This document shows positions 8,660-17,116 of a DNA stretch of 64,000 bases, in pieces. Each line of letters starts with the position of its first letter. Position 1 is the first letter of the stretch. A program made the translations under genes and the position numbers. The notes below the pieces were generated by a model, which did no database searches, was not told the DNA's origin, and worked only from the letters and a program-made list of their open reading frames with translations. Where the stretch lies: positions 1 to 64,000 of the forward strand of contig ONLG01000006.1 of the NCBI GenBank assembly GCA_900318625.1, in the 5' to 3' direction. This stretch comes from an uncultured Prevotella sp. (lineage in GTDB: Bacteria > Bacteroidota > Bacteroidia > Bacteroidales > Bacteroidaceae).

Positions 8660-9637
8660 ATGAAAAGAATTATCATACTGGCAGGCGCGGCCATGATGCT
8701 TTCCGCCTGCGGAAACAAGGAAAAAGAGTTTGATGCCACAGGCACATTCGAGGCAACGGAAGTGACGGTGTCGGCCAAGTCGTCGGGCGAAATCAAGCAG
8801 CTGACCGTGGACGAGGGCCAACAGGTGGGCAACGGTGCTGTGGTCGGAGCCATTGATGCCGTGCAACTGAAACTGAAGAAGCAGCAGCTCGAGGCCACTC
8901 GCAGCCAACTGAGCGCCAACAAGCGGCAGCTGGCATCATCGCGCAACGCCAACGACAGCCGCACGCTCGACTTAGAGAAACAGCTGGCAGCCATACGACA
9001 GCAGATTGCCAACGCGCAGCGCGAGCGACAGCGGTTCAGCGAACTGGTCAGCGACGGTGCCGTGCCGCGCAAGCAGCTCGACGACATCAACTATCAGATA
9101 AAAGTGCTGGAGAAACAGCTCGCTGCAACAAACGACCAGATAAGCAGCAACAACGCAAGCCTGAAGAACCAGAGTGCTGGAATAGGTGCACAGATGGACG
9201 GTGTGGATGCTCAGGGAGCCGGACTGGAGGCACAGATACGCCAGATTGACGACCAGATAGCCAACACCAGCATAGCGGCTCCCATCACGGGCACCGTGCT
9301 TGAGAAGTATGTGGAGTCCGGCGAGTTCGTCACAGCCGGCAAACCGCTGTTCAAGATAGCCGACACGCGCAATATGTTCATACGCGCCTACGTCACCTCC
9401 GCTCAGCTCCAGAACATCAGGATAGGCCAGAAAGCCAAGGTGTTTGCCGACTTCGGCAACGGACAGCAGCGCGAGTATGAAGGCAGGGTGAGCTGGATCA
9501 GCAGCCAGTCGGAGTTCACTCCCAAGACCATACTCACCGACGACGAGCGCGCCGACCTTGTCTATGCCGTTAAAGTGGCCATACGCAATGACGGCCTTGC
9601 CAAGATTGGAATGTACGGAAAGGTGAAATTCCAATAA
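8660..9637 (+). CDS. HlyD-family membrane fusion lipoprotein (YbhG-like)
   Basis: Periplasmic adaptor linking the inner-membrane ABC exporter to TolC. The N-terminus is a lipoprotein signal with lipobox LSAC (Cys17). A biotinyl-lipoyl half motif near residues 30-65 is followed by a long coiled coil (about 68-190, rich in Gln, Arg and Leu), a second lipoyl half (SIAAPITGTVLEKYVESGEF) and a beta-barrel domain. The 325-residue length and the gene order adaptor, double ATPase, permease, permease match the YbhG-YbhF-YbhS-YbhR exporters. It lies 20 bp after the TolC gene. Confidence 0.91.
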   Translation: MKRIIILAGAAMMLSACGNKEKEFDATGTFEATEVTVSAKSSGEIKQLTVDEGQQVGNGAVVGAIDAVQLKLKKQQLEATRSQLSANKRQLASSRNANDSRTLDLEKQLAAIRQQIANAQRERQRFSELVSDGAVPRKQLDDINYQIKVLEKQLAATNDQISSNNASLKNQSAGIGAQMDGVDAQGAGLEAQIRQIDDQIANTSIAAPITGTVLEKYVESGEFVTAGKPLFKIADTRNMFIRAYVTSAQLQNIRIGQKAKVFADFGNGQQREYEGRVSWISSQSEFTPKTILTDDERADLVYAVKVAIRNDGLAKIGMYGKVKFQ

Positions 9638-9690
9638 GGCAGCAACCAAAATGCACAATAATCAATGCCTGACAGTAACGACTCAATGCA

Positions 9691-11151
9691 ATGAATGTGA
9701 TTGAAGTAAACGGTGTGAGCAAGAGCTACGGCTCGGTGAAGGCTCTCGACGAAGTGTCGTTCGCGGTTGGCAAGGGCGAGGTGTTCGGACTGATAGGCCC
9801 TGACGGTGCTGGCAAGACATCTATGTTCCGCATACTCTGCTCGCTGCTGTGCCCCGACAGCGGCTCAGCCACACTCAACGGGTTCGATACGGTAAGCCAG
9901 ATGAAGGCCGTGCGCCGATGCGTGGGCTATATGCCGGGGCGCTTCTCGCTATATCAGGACCTCACGGTGAGGGAGAACCTGGAGTTCTTTGCCACGCTTT
10001 TCGGCACCACCGTGGAAGAGGGCTACGACGGTATCAAGGCCATCTATCAGCAGATAGAGCGGTTTGCCGACCGCAAGGCGGGTGCTCTCTCGGGCGGCAT
10101 GAAGCAGAAACTGGCGCTGAGCTGCGCCCTGGTCCACAGTCCTGAGGTGTTGTTGCTCGACGAGCCCACGACCGGTGTGGACCCCGTCAGCCGCAAGGAG
10201 CTGTGGGATATGCTTGGTTCGCTGAAGGAGCGGGGACTCACCATCGTGGCTTCCACGCCCTATCTCGACGAGGTGCGCCGCTGCGAGCGAGTAGCTTTCC
10301 TCGACCACGGGAGGCTGCGTGGCATCGGCGAACCAGAGGAAGTGCTCGAACGCTTTGCCGACATATTCAATCCGCCGGGCATAGAGCAGGACAAGAGCAG
10401 GGCCACCGAGAGCGAAAACGTTATTGAGGTGGAGCATCTTGTGAAGGCGTTCGGCTCGTTCCATGCCGTCGACGACATCAGCTTCAGCGTGCGCCGCGGC
10501 GAGATATTCGGTTTCCTCGGAGCCAACGGCGCCGGAAAGACCACCGCCATGCATATGCTGACCGGGCTGAACCAGCCCACAAGCGGCTCGGGCACCGTCG
10601 CCGGCTACGACATTCGCACCCAGCACGAGCAGATAAAGAAGCACATAGGGTATATGTCGCAGAGGTTTTCGCTCTACGAAGACCTTACCGTGGCCGAGAA
10701 CATCCGCCTCTTTGCCGGCATCTACGGCATGAAGGAGCGCGAGATAGCCACCAAGACCGACGAACTGCTGGAACGCCTGCGGCTGGCCGACCACAGAAAC
10801 GACCTCGTGGCATCGCTTCCGCTGGGTTGGAAGCAGAAGCTGGCGTTCTCGGTGGCCATCGTTCACGAGCCGGGAGTGGTGTTCCTCGACGAGCCTACGG
10901 GCGGAGTAGACCCTGCCACGCGCCGCCAGTTCTGGGAACTGATCTACGAAGCAGCTTCACGGGGCATAACGGTGTTCGTTACGACCCACTATATGGACGA
11001 GGCTGAGTATTGCGACCGCATCAGCATCATGGTAGACGGCAAGATAAGCGCGCTCGGAACGCCCGAAGAGCTAAAGCTCCGCTATGGCCAGCCCGACATG
11101 GATCATGTGTTCACATATCTGGCAAGGCAGGCAAGGCGGTCGGGAGATTGA
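9691..11151 (+). CDS. ABC exporter ATPase with two fused nucleotide-binding domains (YbhF-like)
   Basis: 486 residues with two ABC domains in one chain. Domain 1 has Walker A GPDGAGKTS (residues 36-44), signature LSGGMKQ and Walker B LLLDEPTTGVDP. Domain 2 begins near residue 245 and has Walker A GANGAGKTT and Walker B VFLDEPTGGVDP, but its signature is LPLGWKQ instead of LSGG. This degenerate second signature also occurs in YbhF-type proteins, so it is a family trait rather than damage. It powers the two permeases encoded next. Substrate is unknown; family members export drugs such as cefoperazone or cations. Confidence 0.93.
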   Translation: MNVIEVNGVSKSYGSVKALDEVSFAVGKGEVFGLIGPDGAGKTSMFRILCSLLCPDSGSATLNGFDTVSQMKAVRRCVGYMPGRFSLYQDLTVRENLEFFATLFGTTVEEGYDGIKAIYQQIERFADRKAGALSGGMKQKLALSCALVHSPEVLLLDEPTTGVDPVSRKELWDMLGSLKERGLTIVASTPYLDEVRRCERVAFLDHGRLRGIGEPEEVLERFADIFNPPGIEQDKSRATESENVIEVEHLVKAFGSFHAVDDISFSVRRGEIFGFLGANGAGKTTAMHMLTGLNQPTSGSGTVAGYDIRTQHEQIKKHIGYMSQRFSLYEDLTVAENIRLFAGIYGMKEREIATKTDELLERLRLADHRNDLVASLPLGWKQKLAFSVAIVHEPGVVFLDEPTGGVDPATRRQFWELIYEAASRGITVFVTTHYMDEAEYCDRISIMVDGKISALGTPEELKLRYGQPDMDHVFTYLARQARRSGD

Positions 11152-11162
11152 AAACGTATTGA

Positions 11163-12272
11163 ATGAAAATGTTTATGAACAAGAAATATATGCCCAACAG
11201 CAAGCGGCGAGGGCCCAGCCCTTTTGCAGCGTTCGTGAAAAAGGAGGCCCGCCACATAGTGCGCGACCGCCGCACAATGCTCATACTCTTCGGTATGCCT
11301 GTGGTGCTGATGCTGCTCTTCGGCTTTGCCATCACAAACGACGTGAAGAACGTGCGCACGGTAGTGGTCACTTCACAAACAGACCACCTCACCCAGCGGG
11401 CCATAGACCGTCTGGCAGCCTCTGAGTATTTCATTATCACGGCCACAGCGGGCACGCCGCATGAGGCCGAACAGCTCATACGAAACCAGAAGGCCGACCT
11501 TGCCGTGGTATTTTCACGGGACTTCGCCTCGAAGAAAAGCGGCCTGCAGCTCATCGTCGACGCGTCGGACCCAAACATGGCACAGCAATGGACAAGCTAC
11601 GCCACAGGGACATTGGCCGATTCCGACGGCTCGCCCATAAACACTAAGCTGCTCTACAATCCACGCATGAAGTCGTCATACAACTTCGTGCCGGCCATCA
11701 TGGGTATGCTGCTGATGCTTGTGTGCGCCATGATGACCTCCATCTCGATAGTCCGCGAAAAGGAGAAGGGCACCATGGAGGTGCTGCTGGTGTCGCCCGT
11801 CAGGCCGCTGATGATTATCGTTGCCAAGGCTGTGCCCTATCTGGTGCTTGCCCTTGCCATCCTTGTATGCATATTGCTCATGGCCCGCTTCGTGCTGGGC
11901 GTGCCGCTGATGGGCTCCATCGTCTGGATTTTCATCGTTTCGGCCATATACATACTGCTCGCCCTGTCGCTCGGACTGCTTATCTCGAACATAGCCAGCA
12001 GCCAGCTGATGGCCCTGTTGCTCTCAGCTATGGTGCTGCTGATGCCCATCGTGATGCTCTCAGGTATGCTGTTCCCTATCGAGTCGATGCCAGTGGTGTT
12101 GCAGTGGGTGTCGGCAGTCATGCCTCCACGCTACTACATCGAGGCTATGCGCAAGCTGATGATCATGGGTGTGGGCATAGGCGAGGTAGCTCGCGAAGTG
12201 GCCGTACTGAGCCTGATGACTGCCGTGCTGCTTGCCGTTTCGCTCGCAAAGTTCAAGACGCGTCTTGAGTAA
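11163..12272 (+). CDS. ABC-2 type exporter permease (YbhS-like)
   Basis: Inner-membrane permease of 369 residues. One N-terminal membrane helix (MLILFGMPVVLMLLFGFAI, about residues 39-57) is followed by a roughly 120-residue periplasmic region and then five C-terminal membrane helices from about residue 175, including the ABC-2 segment MLLMLVCAMMTSISIVREKE. This is the YhhJ/YbhS architecture. It starts 11 bp after the ATPase gene and is followed after about 100 bp of repeat-rich DNA by its partner permease. The two probably form a heterodimer. Confidence 0.9.
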   Translation: MKMFMNKKYMPNSKRRGPSPFAAFVKKEARHIVRDRRTMLILFGMPVVLMLLFGFAITNDVKNVRTVVVTSQTDHLTQRAIDRLAASEYFIITATAGTPHEAEQLIRNQKADLAVVFSRDFASKKSGLQLIVDASDPNMAQQWTSYATGTLADSDGSPINTKLLYNPRMKSSYNFVPAIMGMLLMLVCAMMTSISIVREKEKGTMEVLLVSPVRPLMIIVAKAVPYLVLALAILVCILLMARFVLGVPLMGSIVWIFIVSAIYILLALSLGLLISNIASSQLMALLLSAMVLLMPIVMLSGMLFPIESMPVVLQWVSAVMPPRYYIEAMRKLMIMGVGIGEVAREVAVLSLMTAVLLAVSLAKFKTRLE

Positions 12273-12284
12273 GATCATCAATCA

Positions 12285-12372
12285 CCGACCCACCCCCAAC
12301 CCCTCCCCAATGGAGGGGAGCTGGAACACCAGTCACCAATCCACATTCCCCAATCACCAATCCCCAATCAAG
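12285..12372. repeat. GC-rich palindrome plus CCAATC repeats between the two permease genes
   Basis: Begins CACCCCCAACCCC, with the palindrome CCCCTCC-ccaat-GGAGGGG, then several copies of CACCAATC and CCCCAATC. Related sequences occur at 13925, 15362, 50130-50272 and 50376. It sits between two genes expected to be co-transcribed, and also lies inside a spurious upstream extension of the second permease frame (PTPNPSPMEG). Confidence 0.7.
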
Positions 12373-12375
12373 CTT

Positions 12376-13488
12376 ATGATAAAGTATCTCATACAAAAAG
12401 AGTTCCTGCAGATACGGCGCAACGCCTTCCTGCCCAGACTTATCATTGCGTTCCCCATAGTGATAATGTGCGTGATGCCGTGGGTGATGAACCAAGAAGT
12501 GAAGAACATCCGCGTGAGCATTGTCGACAACGACCGCTCCACGCTGAGCCAGCGACTCGTGCACCGCATAGAGCAGAGCAACTTTCTGCTCTTTGCCGGC
12601 GAGCAGCCTACCTATCAGGCCGCACTTAAAGAGATTGAGCAGAGCCGAAGCGACATGATTCTCGTCATACCGCGCGGAATGAGCCGTGACCTCACCCTCG
12701 GAAAGAAGCCGCAGCTGCTCATTGCAGCCAATGCTGTCAACTCGGCAAAGGGCGGAATAGGCAGCAGCTACCTCGCACAGATTGTTTCCGCTCATCTTTC
12801 GCCACTCACCATTCACCAATCCCCACTCACCACTCTCCAATCCCCAATCCCCAATCATCCCTCCTCACTCTTCCTATACAACAAGAACCTCAACTACAAG
12901 GTCTTTATGATACCGGCCTTGCTTGCAATAGTAGTGATGCTGATGTGCGGTTTCCTTCCGGCACTGAACATCGTAGGCGAGAAAGAAACCGGCACCATCG
13001 AGCAAATCAACGTCACTCCCGTGTCGAAGTGGGCGTTTATCCTCGCAAAACTGATACCCTACTGGCTCATTGCATTGTTCGTAATAACAGTATGTCTGCT
13101 GCTGTCGTGGGCCGTCTACGGCATAACCTGCCAGGGACCGCTCTGGCTGGTCTACTTGCTGGCCATGCTGTTGGCACTATTCTTCTCATCGTTCGGACTG
13201 CTCATAAGCAACTACAGCGACACTCTCCAGCAGTCCATCCTCGTGATGTGGTTCTTCGTGGTGTGCCTGCTGCTGCTCAGCGGCATCTTCACACCGACGC
13301 GGTCGATGCCCGAATGGTCGTATCTCACAACCTACGTCAACCCAATGCACTACTTCATCGATGGCATACGCACAGTGTTCGTGCGCGGCGGAGGGCTGGC
13401 CAGCGTGGCCCATCAGCTCGCGGCACTGGGTGCTTTCGCTGTTGCAATGGGCACATGGGCTGCGGCAAGCTACAAGAAGAACTCGTGA
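12376..13488 (+). CDS. ABC-2 type exporter permease (YbhR-like) with repeat-derived insertion
   Basis: Second permease of the exporter. ATG 12376 (MIKYLIQKEFLQIRRN) is taken as the start, because the frame upstream of it is only intergenic repeat. This gives 370 residues: one N-terminal helix, a periplasmic domain, and five C-terminal helices including MIPALLAIVVMLMCGFLPAL. Residues 142-164 (12799-12866) read SPLTIHQSPLTTLQSPIPNH and are encoded by the same CCAATCCCC repeats seen between genes. They lie in the periplasmic loop just before the conserved YNKNLNYKVFMIPALL segment. The frame is intact, so the protein may still work. Confidence 0.87.
   Translation: MIKYLIQKEFLQIRRNAFLPRLIIAFPIVIMCVMPWVMNQEVKNIRVSIVDNDRSTLSQRLVHRIEQSNFLLFAGEQPTYQAALKEIEQSRSDMILVIPRGMSRDLTLGKKPQLLIAANAVNSAKGGIGSSYLAQIVSAHLSPLTIHQSPLTTLQSPIPNHPSSLFLYNKNLNYKVFMIPALLAIVVMLMCGFLPALNIVGEKETGTIEQINVTPVSKWAFILAKLIPYWLIALFVITVCLLLSWAVYGITCQGPLWLVYLLAMLLALFFSSFGLLISNYSDTLQQSILVMWFFVVCLLLLSGIFTPTRSMPEWSYLTTYVNPMHYFIDGIRTVFVRGGGLASVAHQLAALGAFAVAMGTWAAASYKKNS
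12799..12866 (+). repeat. Intergenic-type repeat inside a coding region
   Basis: CCACTCACCATTCACCAATC and its variants repeat about five times, in frame, within the second ABC permease gene. The same CACCAATC and CCCCAATC words occur at 12325-12370 and 15413-15430. Confidence 0.75.
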
Positions 13489-13589
13489 GCCGTCCACCTC
13501 AATAGTGTCCATTTGCGCCTGAACTCCCTTGACGACAAGCCATGCAGCCTCTGAAAGAACTTGCTGAACGAGCTCTTGCCGACGACAAG
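13470..13589 (-). pseudogene. Remnant of the C-terminus of an AraC-family regulator
   Basis: On the minus strand this frame reads VGKSSFSKFFQRLHGLSSRE and then FRRKWT, the end of the second AraC helix-turn-helix. Only about 30-40 codons remain. The frame ends inside the permease gene (stop at 13470-13472). Beyond 13590 no AraC sequence is recognisable. It faces a dehydrogenase remnant, so I infer loss of a divergent regulator-dehydrogenase gene pair's middle. Confidence 0.65.
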
Positions 13590-13650
13590 AAACAAAGTTT
13601 ATCCATATATGTATCGTTTCAGACAACTTTTGTATCGTTCAGACTTTGTC

Positions 13651-13908
13651 CGTCTCAACAGAATCAACACCATCTCGCCGGGCATAGTGGTAACGCCGCT
13701 TGCCTATGACGAGTTCAACGCCAACGGCGAGGGCTATCAGCGCATGATTGATGCCTCGGCAGCCCAGCGAACAGGCACAAGCGACGAGATAGCCGAAGCT
13801 GCCGCCTTCCTGCTGGGCGAGCACGCTCGCTTCATAACAGGCACCGACTTGCTTATCGACGGCGGCGTGATAGCATCAATACGCACTGGAGAATACAAAC
13901 TGTGCTGA
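13651..13908 (+). pseudogene. 3' half of a short-chain dehydrogenase gene
   Basis: From about 13651 the frame reads RLNRINTISPGIVVTPLAYD and later GTSDEIAEAAAFLLGE and FITGTDLLIDGG, the typical C-terminal third of a classical SDR oxidoreductase. The NAD-binding GxxxGxG and the YxxxK active site, which lie further N-terminal, are absent. The frame can be extended to TTG 13561, but that part has no family similarity. With about 85 recognisable codons against about 250 in the family, this is a remnant. Confidence 0.75.
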
Positions 13909-13924
13909 AACACACCAGCTGCCG

Positions 13925-13953
13925 TTCCCCCCTCTCAATCCCCCAAGGGGGAG
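13925..13953. repeat. GC-rich palindrome
   Basis: CCCCCTCTCAATCCCCC followed by AAGGGGGAGG, a pyrimidine/purine palindrome related to those at 12289, 15362 and 50130-50272. It stands next to short CTTATAAG words and the 22-bp dyad array at 14018. Confidence 0.55.
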
Positions 13954-14017
13954 GAATTGCCTGTCGGGCTTATAGGGAGTATGTGACTTATAGGTCTTAT
14001 AAGTCTTATGGGAAAGT

Positions 14018-14098
14018 AATATGGCCCATATTGGTTGGTAATATGGCCCATATTGGTTGGTAATATGGCCCATATTGGTCGGTAATATGGCCCATATT
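14018..14098. repeat. 22-bp tandem dyad array A (4 copies)
   Basis: The 15-bp core AATATGGCCCATATT starts at 14018, 14040, 14062 and 14084, an exact 22-bp period, with 7-bp linkers GGTTGGT or GGTCGGT. Each core is a dyad with 7-bp arms around one central base. On the opposite strand the array ends with ATATTACTTTC and then CATAAG words, as at 27521-27550. It lies upstream of the prfA promoters. Confidence 0.9.
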
Positions 14099-14127
14099 GG
14101 TTTACAGTTTGGCTGCGGCAAGCCTTG

Positions 14128-14238
14128 TTGCGCTCGCTTAATCGTATCTTTAGAGAAGATACTGCCGCTCGGCAAAGCAAAAAAGAAAGACTTTTCGGCC
14201 ATCTTTCTTTGCTTTGCGCTCGCTTAATCGTATCTTTG
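14128..14238 (+). promoter_or_regulatory. Duplicated promoter segment upstream of prfA
   Basis: An identical 24-bp stretch occurs at 14128-14151 and 14214-14237, 86 bp apart. It includes TTGCGCTCGC and ends with the box TATCTTT. The downstream copy continues as TATCTTTG (14231-14238), a good -7 element; the upstream copy reads TATCTTTA. The downstream box is only 8 bp from the prfA start at 14247, so that transcript would have almost no leader. Confidence 0.7.
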
Positions 14239-14246
14239 CAAACGAT

Positions 14247-15356
14247 ATGGAAAACAACAGAATACTACAGAAGCTGGACGGGCTGGAGTCGCGCTACGAA
14301 GAGGTTTCGACCCTGATAACCGACCCTGCGGTGATTGCCGACCAGCAACGCTACGTGAAGCTGACAAAGGAGTACAAAGACCTGGGCGACATCATGGATG
14401 CACGCCGCCGCTACATGGCCTGCCTGAACAGCATCAGCGAGGCCAAGGACATCATAGCCAACGAGCAGGATGCCGACATGAAGGCTATGGCTCGCGAAGA
14501 GCTGGCCGAGAACGAGGCACTGCGACCCAAGCTTGAGGAGGAGATAAAGATTGCGCTGGTGCCGAAAGACCCCGAAGACGCTAAGAACGTGCAGATGGAG
14601 ATACGAGCCGGAACGGGCGGCGACGAGGCGTGCCTGTTTGCCGGAGACCTGTTTCAGATGTATAAGCGGTTCTGCGACTCCAAAGGATGGACGCTGGCCG
14701 TGACGAGCGCCAGCGAGGGAGCCGTGGGCGGCTTCAAGGAGATTGACTTCGCCGTGAGTGGCACCGACGTCTACGGCACTCTGAAATACGAGTCGGGCGT
14801 TCACCGCGTGCAGCGCGTACCCGTAACTGAGAGCAACGGACGTATGCAGACTTCGGCTGCAACGGTGGCGGTGCTGCCCGAAGCCGACAAGTTTGAGGTA
14901 CACGTGAACGAGGGCGAGATAAAGTGGGACACCTTCCGCTCGTCGGGTGCCGGCGGACAGAACGTGAACAAGGTGGAGTCGGGCGTTCGCCTGCGCTATA
15001 TGTGGAAGAACCCCAACACGGGCGAGACCGAGGAGATACTGATAGAATGTACCGAAACGCGCGACCAGCCCAAGAACAAGGAGCGCGCACTGTCGCGTCT
15101 ATACACGTTCATCTACGACAAGGAGCACCAGAAGTATGTTGACGACATTGCCTCGAGGCGCAAGAGCCTGGTGTCTACGGGCGACCGCTCGGCTAAAATC
15201 AGGACTTACAACTTCCAGCAGGGACGCGTCACCGACCACCGCATTGGCTTCACCACTCACGACCTGCAAGGTTTCCTCGGCGGCGACATCCAAGGCATGA
15301 TTGATGCGCTTACCGTGGCCGAGAACGCAGAGAAGCTGAAGGAGAGCGAACTCTAA
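14247..15356 (+). CDS. prfA: Peptide chain release factor 1
   Basis: Class I release factor that reads UAA and UAG stop codons and triggers peptide release. ATG 14247 gives 369 residues. It has the anticodon-like PVT tripeptide in [12 protein letters not shown], which marks RF1 rather than RF2, and the GGQ catalytic motif in [11 protein letters not shown]. An in-frame TTG at 14214 would add 11 residues but lies inside the promoter. In Bacteroides I recall prfA following purM directly, with pyrF after it; here pyrF does follow. Confidence 0.96.
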   Translation: MENNRILQKLDGLESRYEEVSTLITDPAVIADQQRYVKLTKEYKDLGDIMDARRRYMACLNSISEAKDIIANEQDADMKAMAREELAENEALRPKLEEEIKIALVPKDPEDAKNVQMEIRAGTGGDEACLFAGDLFQMYKRFCDSKGWTLAVTSASEGAVGGFKEIDFAVSGTDVYGTLKYESGVHRVQRVPVTESNGRMQTSAATVAVLPEADKFEVHVNEGEIKWDTFRSSGAGGQNVNKVESGVRLRYMWKNPNTGETEEILIECTETRDQPKNKERALSRLYTFIYDKEHQKYVDDIASRRKSLVSTGDRSAKIRTYNFQQGRVTDHRIGFTTHDLQGFLGGDIQGMIDALTVAENAEKLKESEL

Positions 15357-15359
15357 AAG

Positions 15360-15430
15360 AGGCCCACCCCCAGCCCCTCCCAAAGGGAGGGGAGACGAGA
15401 AAAGCAACACTATTCACCAATCACCAAACA
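15360..15430. repeat. GC-rich palindrome and CACCAATC repeats between prfA and pyrF
   Basis: CCCACCCCCAGCCCCTCCC-aaa-GGGAGGGGAG (15363-15392), then TTCACCAATCACCAAACAAC. Same family and same order of parts as 12285-12372. Confidence 0.65.
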
Positions 15431-15441
15431 ACAATCATACT

Positions 15442-16269
15442 ATGACTCGCCAAGAATTAGTAAAACAAATTTTCGACAAGAAGTCGTTCCTCTGCGTAGG
15501 TCTCGACACCGACATCAAGAAGCTTCCGCAGCACCTGCTGAAAGAGGAAGACCCAATATTCGCCTTCAACAAGCAAATCATAGACGCCACGGCTCCCTAT
15601 TGTGTGAGCTACAAGCCCAATCTGGCTTTCTACGAAGCGTTCGGACTCGAGGGTATGGCGGCGTTCGAGAAGACCATCAGCTATCTGCGCGCCAACTATC
15701 CCAACCACTTCATCATTGCCGATGCCAAGCGCGGCGACATAGGCAACACGTCGGCAATGTATGCAAGAACCTTCTTTGAGCAATACGACGTTGATGCTCT
15801 CACCGTGGCTCCATACATGGGCGAAGACTCGGTGACTCCGTTCCTCGGCTACAAGGACAAGTGGGTGGTGCTGCTGGCCCTGACAAGCAACAAGGGTTCG
15901 CACGATTTCCAGCTCCGGGCGGATGCCGACGGCGAGCGACTGTTCGAGAAAGTAATCAAGACTTCGCAGAGCTGGGCTGGCGACGAGCAGATGATGTATG
16001 TCGTGGGAGCCACGCAGGGCCGTATGTTCGAGGATATTCGCCGCATTGCACCCACCAGTTTTCTGCTCGTTCCGGGTGTGGGAGCGCAGGGCGGCTCGCT
16101 GCAGGAGGTGTGCCGCTACGGAATGATTGCCGACTGCGGCCTGCTCGTAAACTCGTCGCGAGGAATAATCTATGCCAGCCAGGGTGAGGACTTCGCCGAA
16201 GTTGCCGCGCAGAAAGCCAAGGCGCTGCAAGAGGAGATGGCTGAAGAACTGATGAAAATCGGGAAATAA
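15442..16269 (+). CDS. pyrF: Orotidine 5'-phosphate decarboxylase
   Basis: Last step of UMP synthesis: decarboxylation of OMP. The 275-residue protein belongs to the longer (type 2) OMP decarboxylases. It shows the substrate-binding LCVGLDTD near residue 17 and the catalytic [10 protein letters not shown] segment (Asp and Lys of the charge network) near residue 94. A conserved phosphate-binding region near [11 protein letters not shown] follows. It lies 85 bp after prfA, across a repeat, and 12 bp before a TrmH-family gene. Confidence 0.95.
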   Translation: MTRQELVKQIFDKKSFLCVGLDTDIKKLPQHLLKEEDPIFAFNKQIIDATAPYCVSYKPNLAFYEAFGLEGMAAFEKTISYLRANYPNHFIIADAKRGDIGNTSAMYARTFFEQYDVDALTVAPYMGEDSVTPFLGYKDKWVVLLALTSNKGSHDFQLRADADGERLFEKVIKTSQSWAGDEQMMYVVGATQGRMFEDIRRIAPTSFLLVPGVGAQGGSLQEVCRYGMIADCGLLVNSSRGIIYASQGEDFAEVAAQKAKALQEEMAEELMKIGK

Positions 16270-16281
16270 GATAATTGAGTC

Positions 16282-17088
16282 GTGCCACTGATTACCATAA
16301 GTTCCATTGACGACCCGAGGGTGAGAGCTTACAGCAAGCTCACCGAGTCGCAGTTGCGCAACAAGGCCGACAAGGAGAACGGAATCTTCATTGCCGAGAG
16401 TCCGAAGGTAATCAGCGTGGCCCTCGACAAAGGATATCAGGCGTTGTCGCTGCTGTGCGAAGAGAAGCACACGCACGGCGACGCTGCTGATATTATACGC
16501 AGGTGTGGCGACGTGCCTATCTACACAGGGGAGCGTAGTGTGCTGGCACAGCTTACGGGCTATGTGCTCACGCGGGGAGTACTCTGCGCCATGCGCAGAC
16601 CGGCGGAGAGAAGCATAGCTGAAGTGTGCTGCAATGCCAAAAGGATTGCCGTAGTTCACGGAGTGGTAGAAGCTACCAACATTGGCTCCATCTTCAGGGC
16701 GGCTTCTGCCCTCGGAATAGACGGCATCGTGCTCTCCACCGACTCGTGCGACCCGCTCAACCGCCGGGCCATACGCGTTTCGATGGGGTCGGTATTTCTC
16801 ATTCCGTGGGCATGGAGCGACAGCCCTATATGCAGCCTGAAGGCAATGGGCTTCACCACCGTGGCGCTTGCATTGACCGACGACAGCATCTCCATCGACG
16901 ATGAGCAGCTGGAAAGAGCTGACAGGCTGGCAATAGTGATGGGTACCGAGGGCGACGGACTGCCACAGACTGCTATTGCCGAGGCCGACTTGGTGGCTCG
17001 CATCCCGATGTATCACGGCACAGACTCACTGAATGTAGCCTCGGCAGCAGCCGTAGCCTTCTGGCAGTTGCGCAGAAGGGAGCGCTGA
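16282..17088 (+). CDS. TrmH/SpoU-family RNA 2'-O-methyltransferase
   Basis: SPOUT-fold methyltransferase acting on tRNA or rRNA ribose; the target cannot be told from sequence. The 268-residue protein has an N-terminal substrate-binding domain and the three SpoU motifs: EATNIGSIFRAASALGIDG near 130, IVMGTEGDGL near 216 and IPMYHGTDSLNVASAAAVAF near 240. The start is GTG 16282, 12 bp after pyrF, giving the expected N-terminus. It converges on the outer-membrane gene at 17117. Confidence 0.88.
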   Translation: MPLITISSIDDPRVRAYSKLTESQLRNKADKENGIFIAESPKVISVALDKGYQALSLLCEEKHTHGDAADIIRRCGDVPIYTGERSVLAQLTGYVLTRGVLCAMRRPAERSIAEVCCNAKRIAVVHGVVEATNIGSIFRAASALGIDGIVLSTDSCDPLNRRAIRVSMGSVFLIPWAWSDSPICSLKAMGFTTVALALTDDSISIDDEQLERADRLAIVMGTEGDGLPQTAIAEADLVARIPMYHGTDSLNVASAAAVAFWQLRRRER

Positions 17089-17116
17089 CACGAGCCTCAT
17101 GCCGTTCGGCCACTTG

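Noticed and set aside
9691..11151. Damage in the second ATPase domain (LPLGWKQ instead of LSGG)
   Set aside because: The same change occurs in YbhF-type proteins, so it is a family feature.
12232..12375. N-terminal extension of the second ABC permease (PTPNPSPMEG)
   Set aside because: Encoded by the intergenic palindrome and CCAATC repeat; the homologous protein begins at ATG 12376.
13561..13650. Full SDR gene starting at TTG 13561
   Set aside because: The first 30 codons have no SDR similarity and the catalytic region is absent.
15457..17016. 519-codon minus-strand frame across pyrF and the methyltransferase gene
   Set aside because: Spans two genes with certain motifs on the other strand; no start signal.
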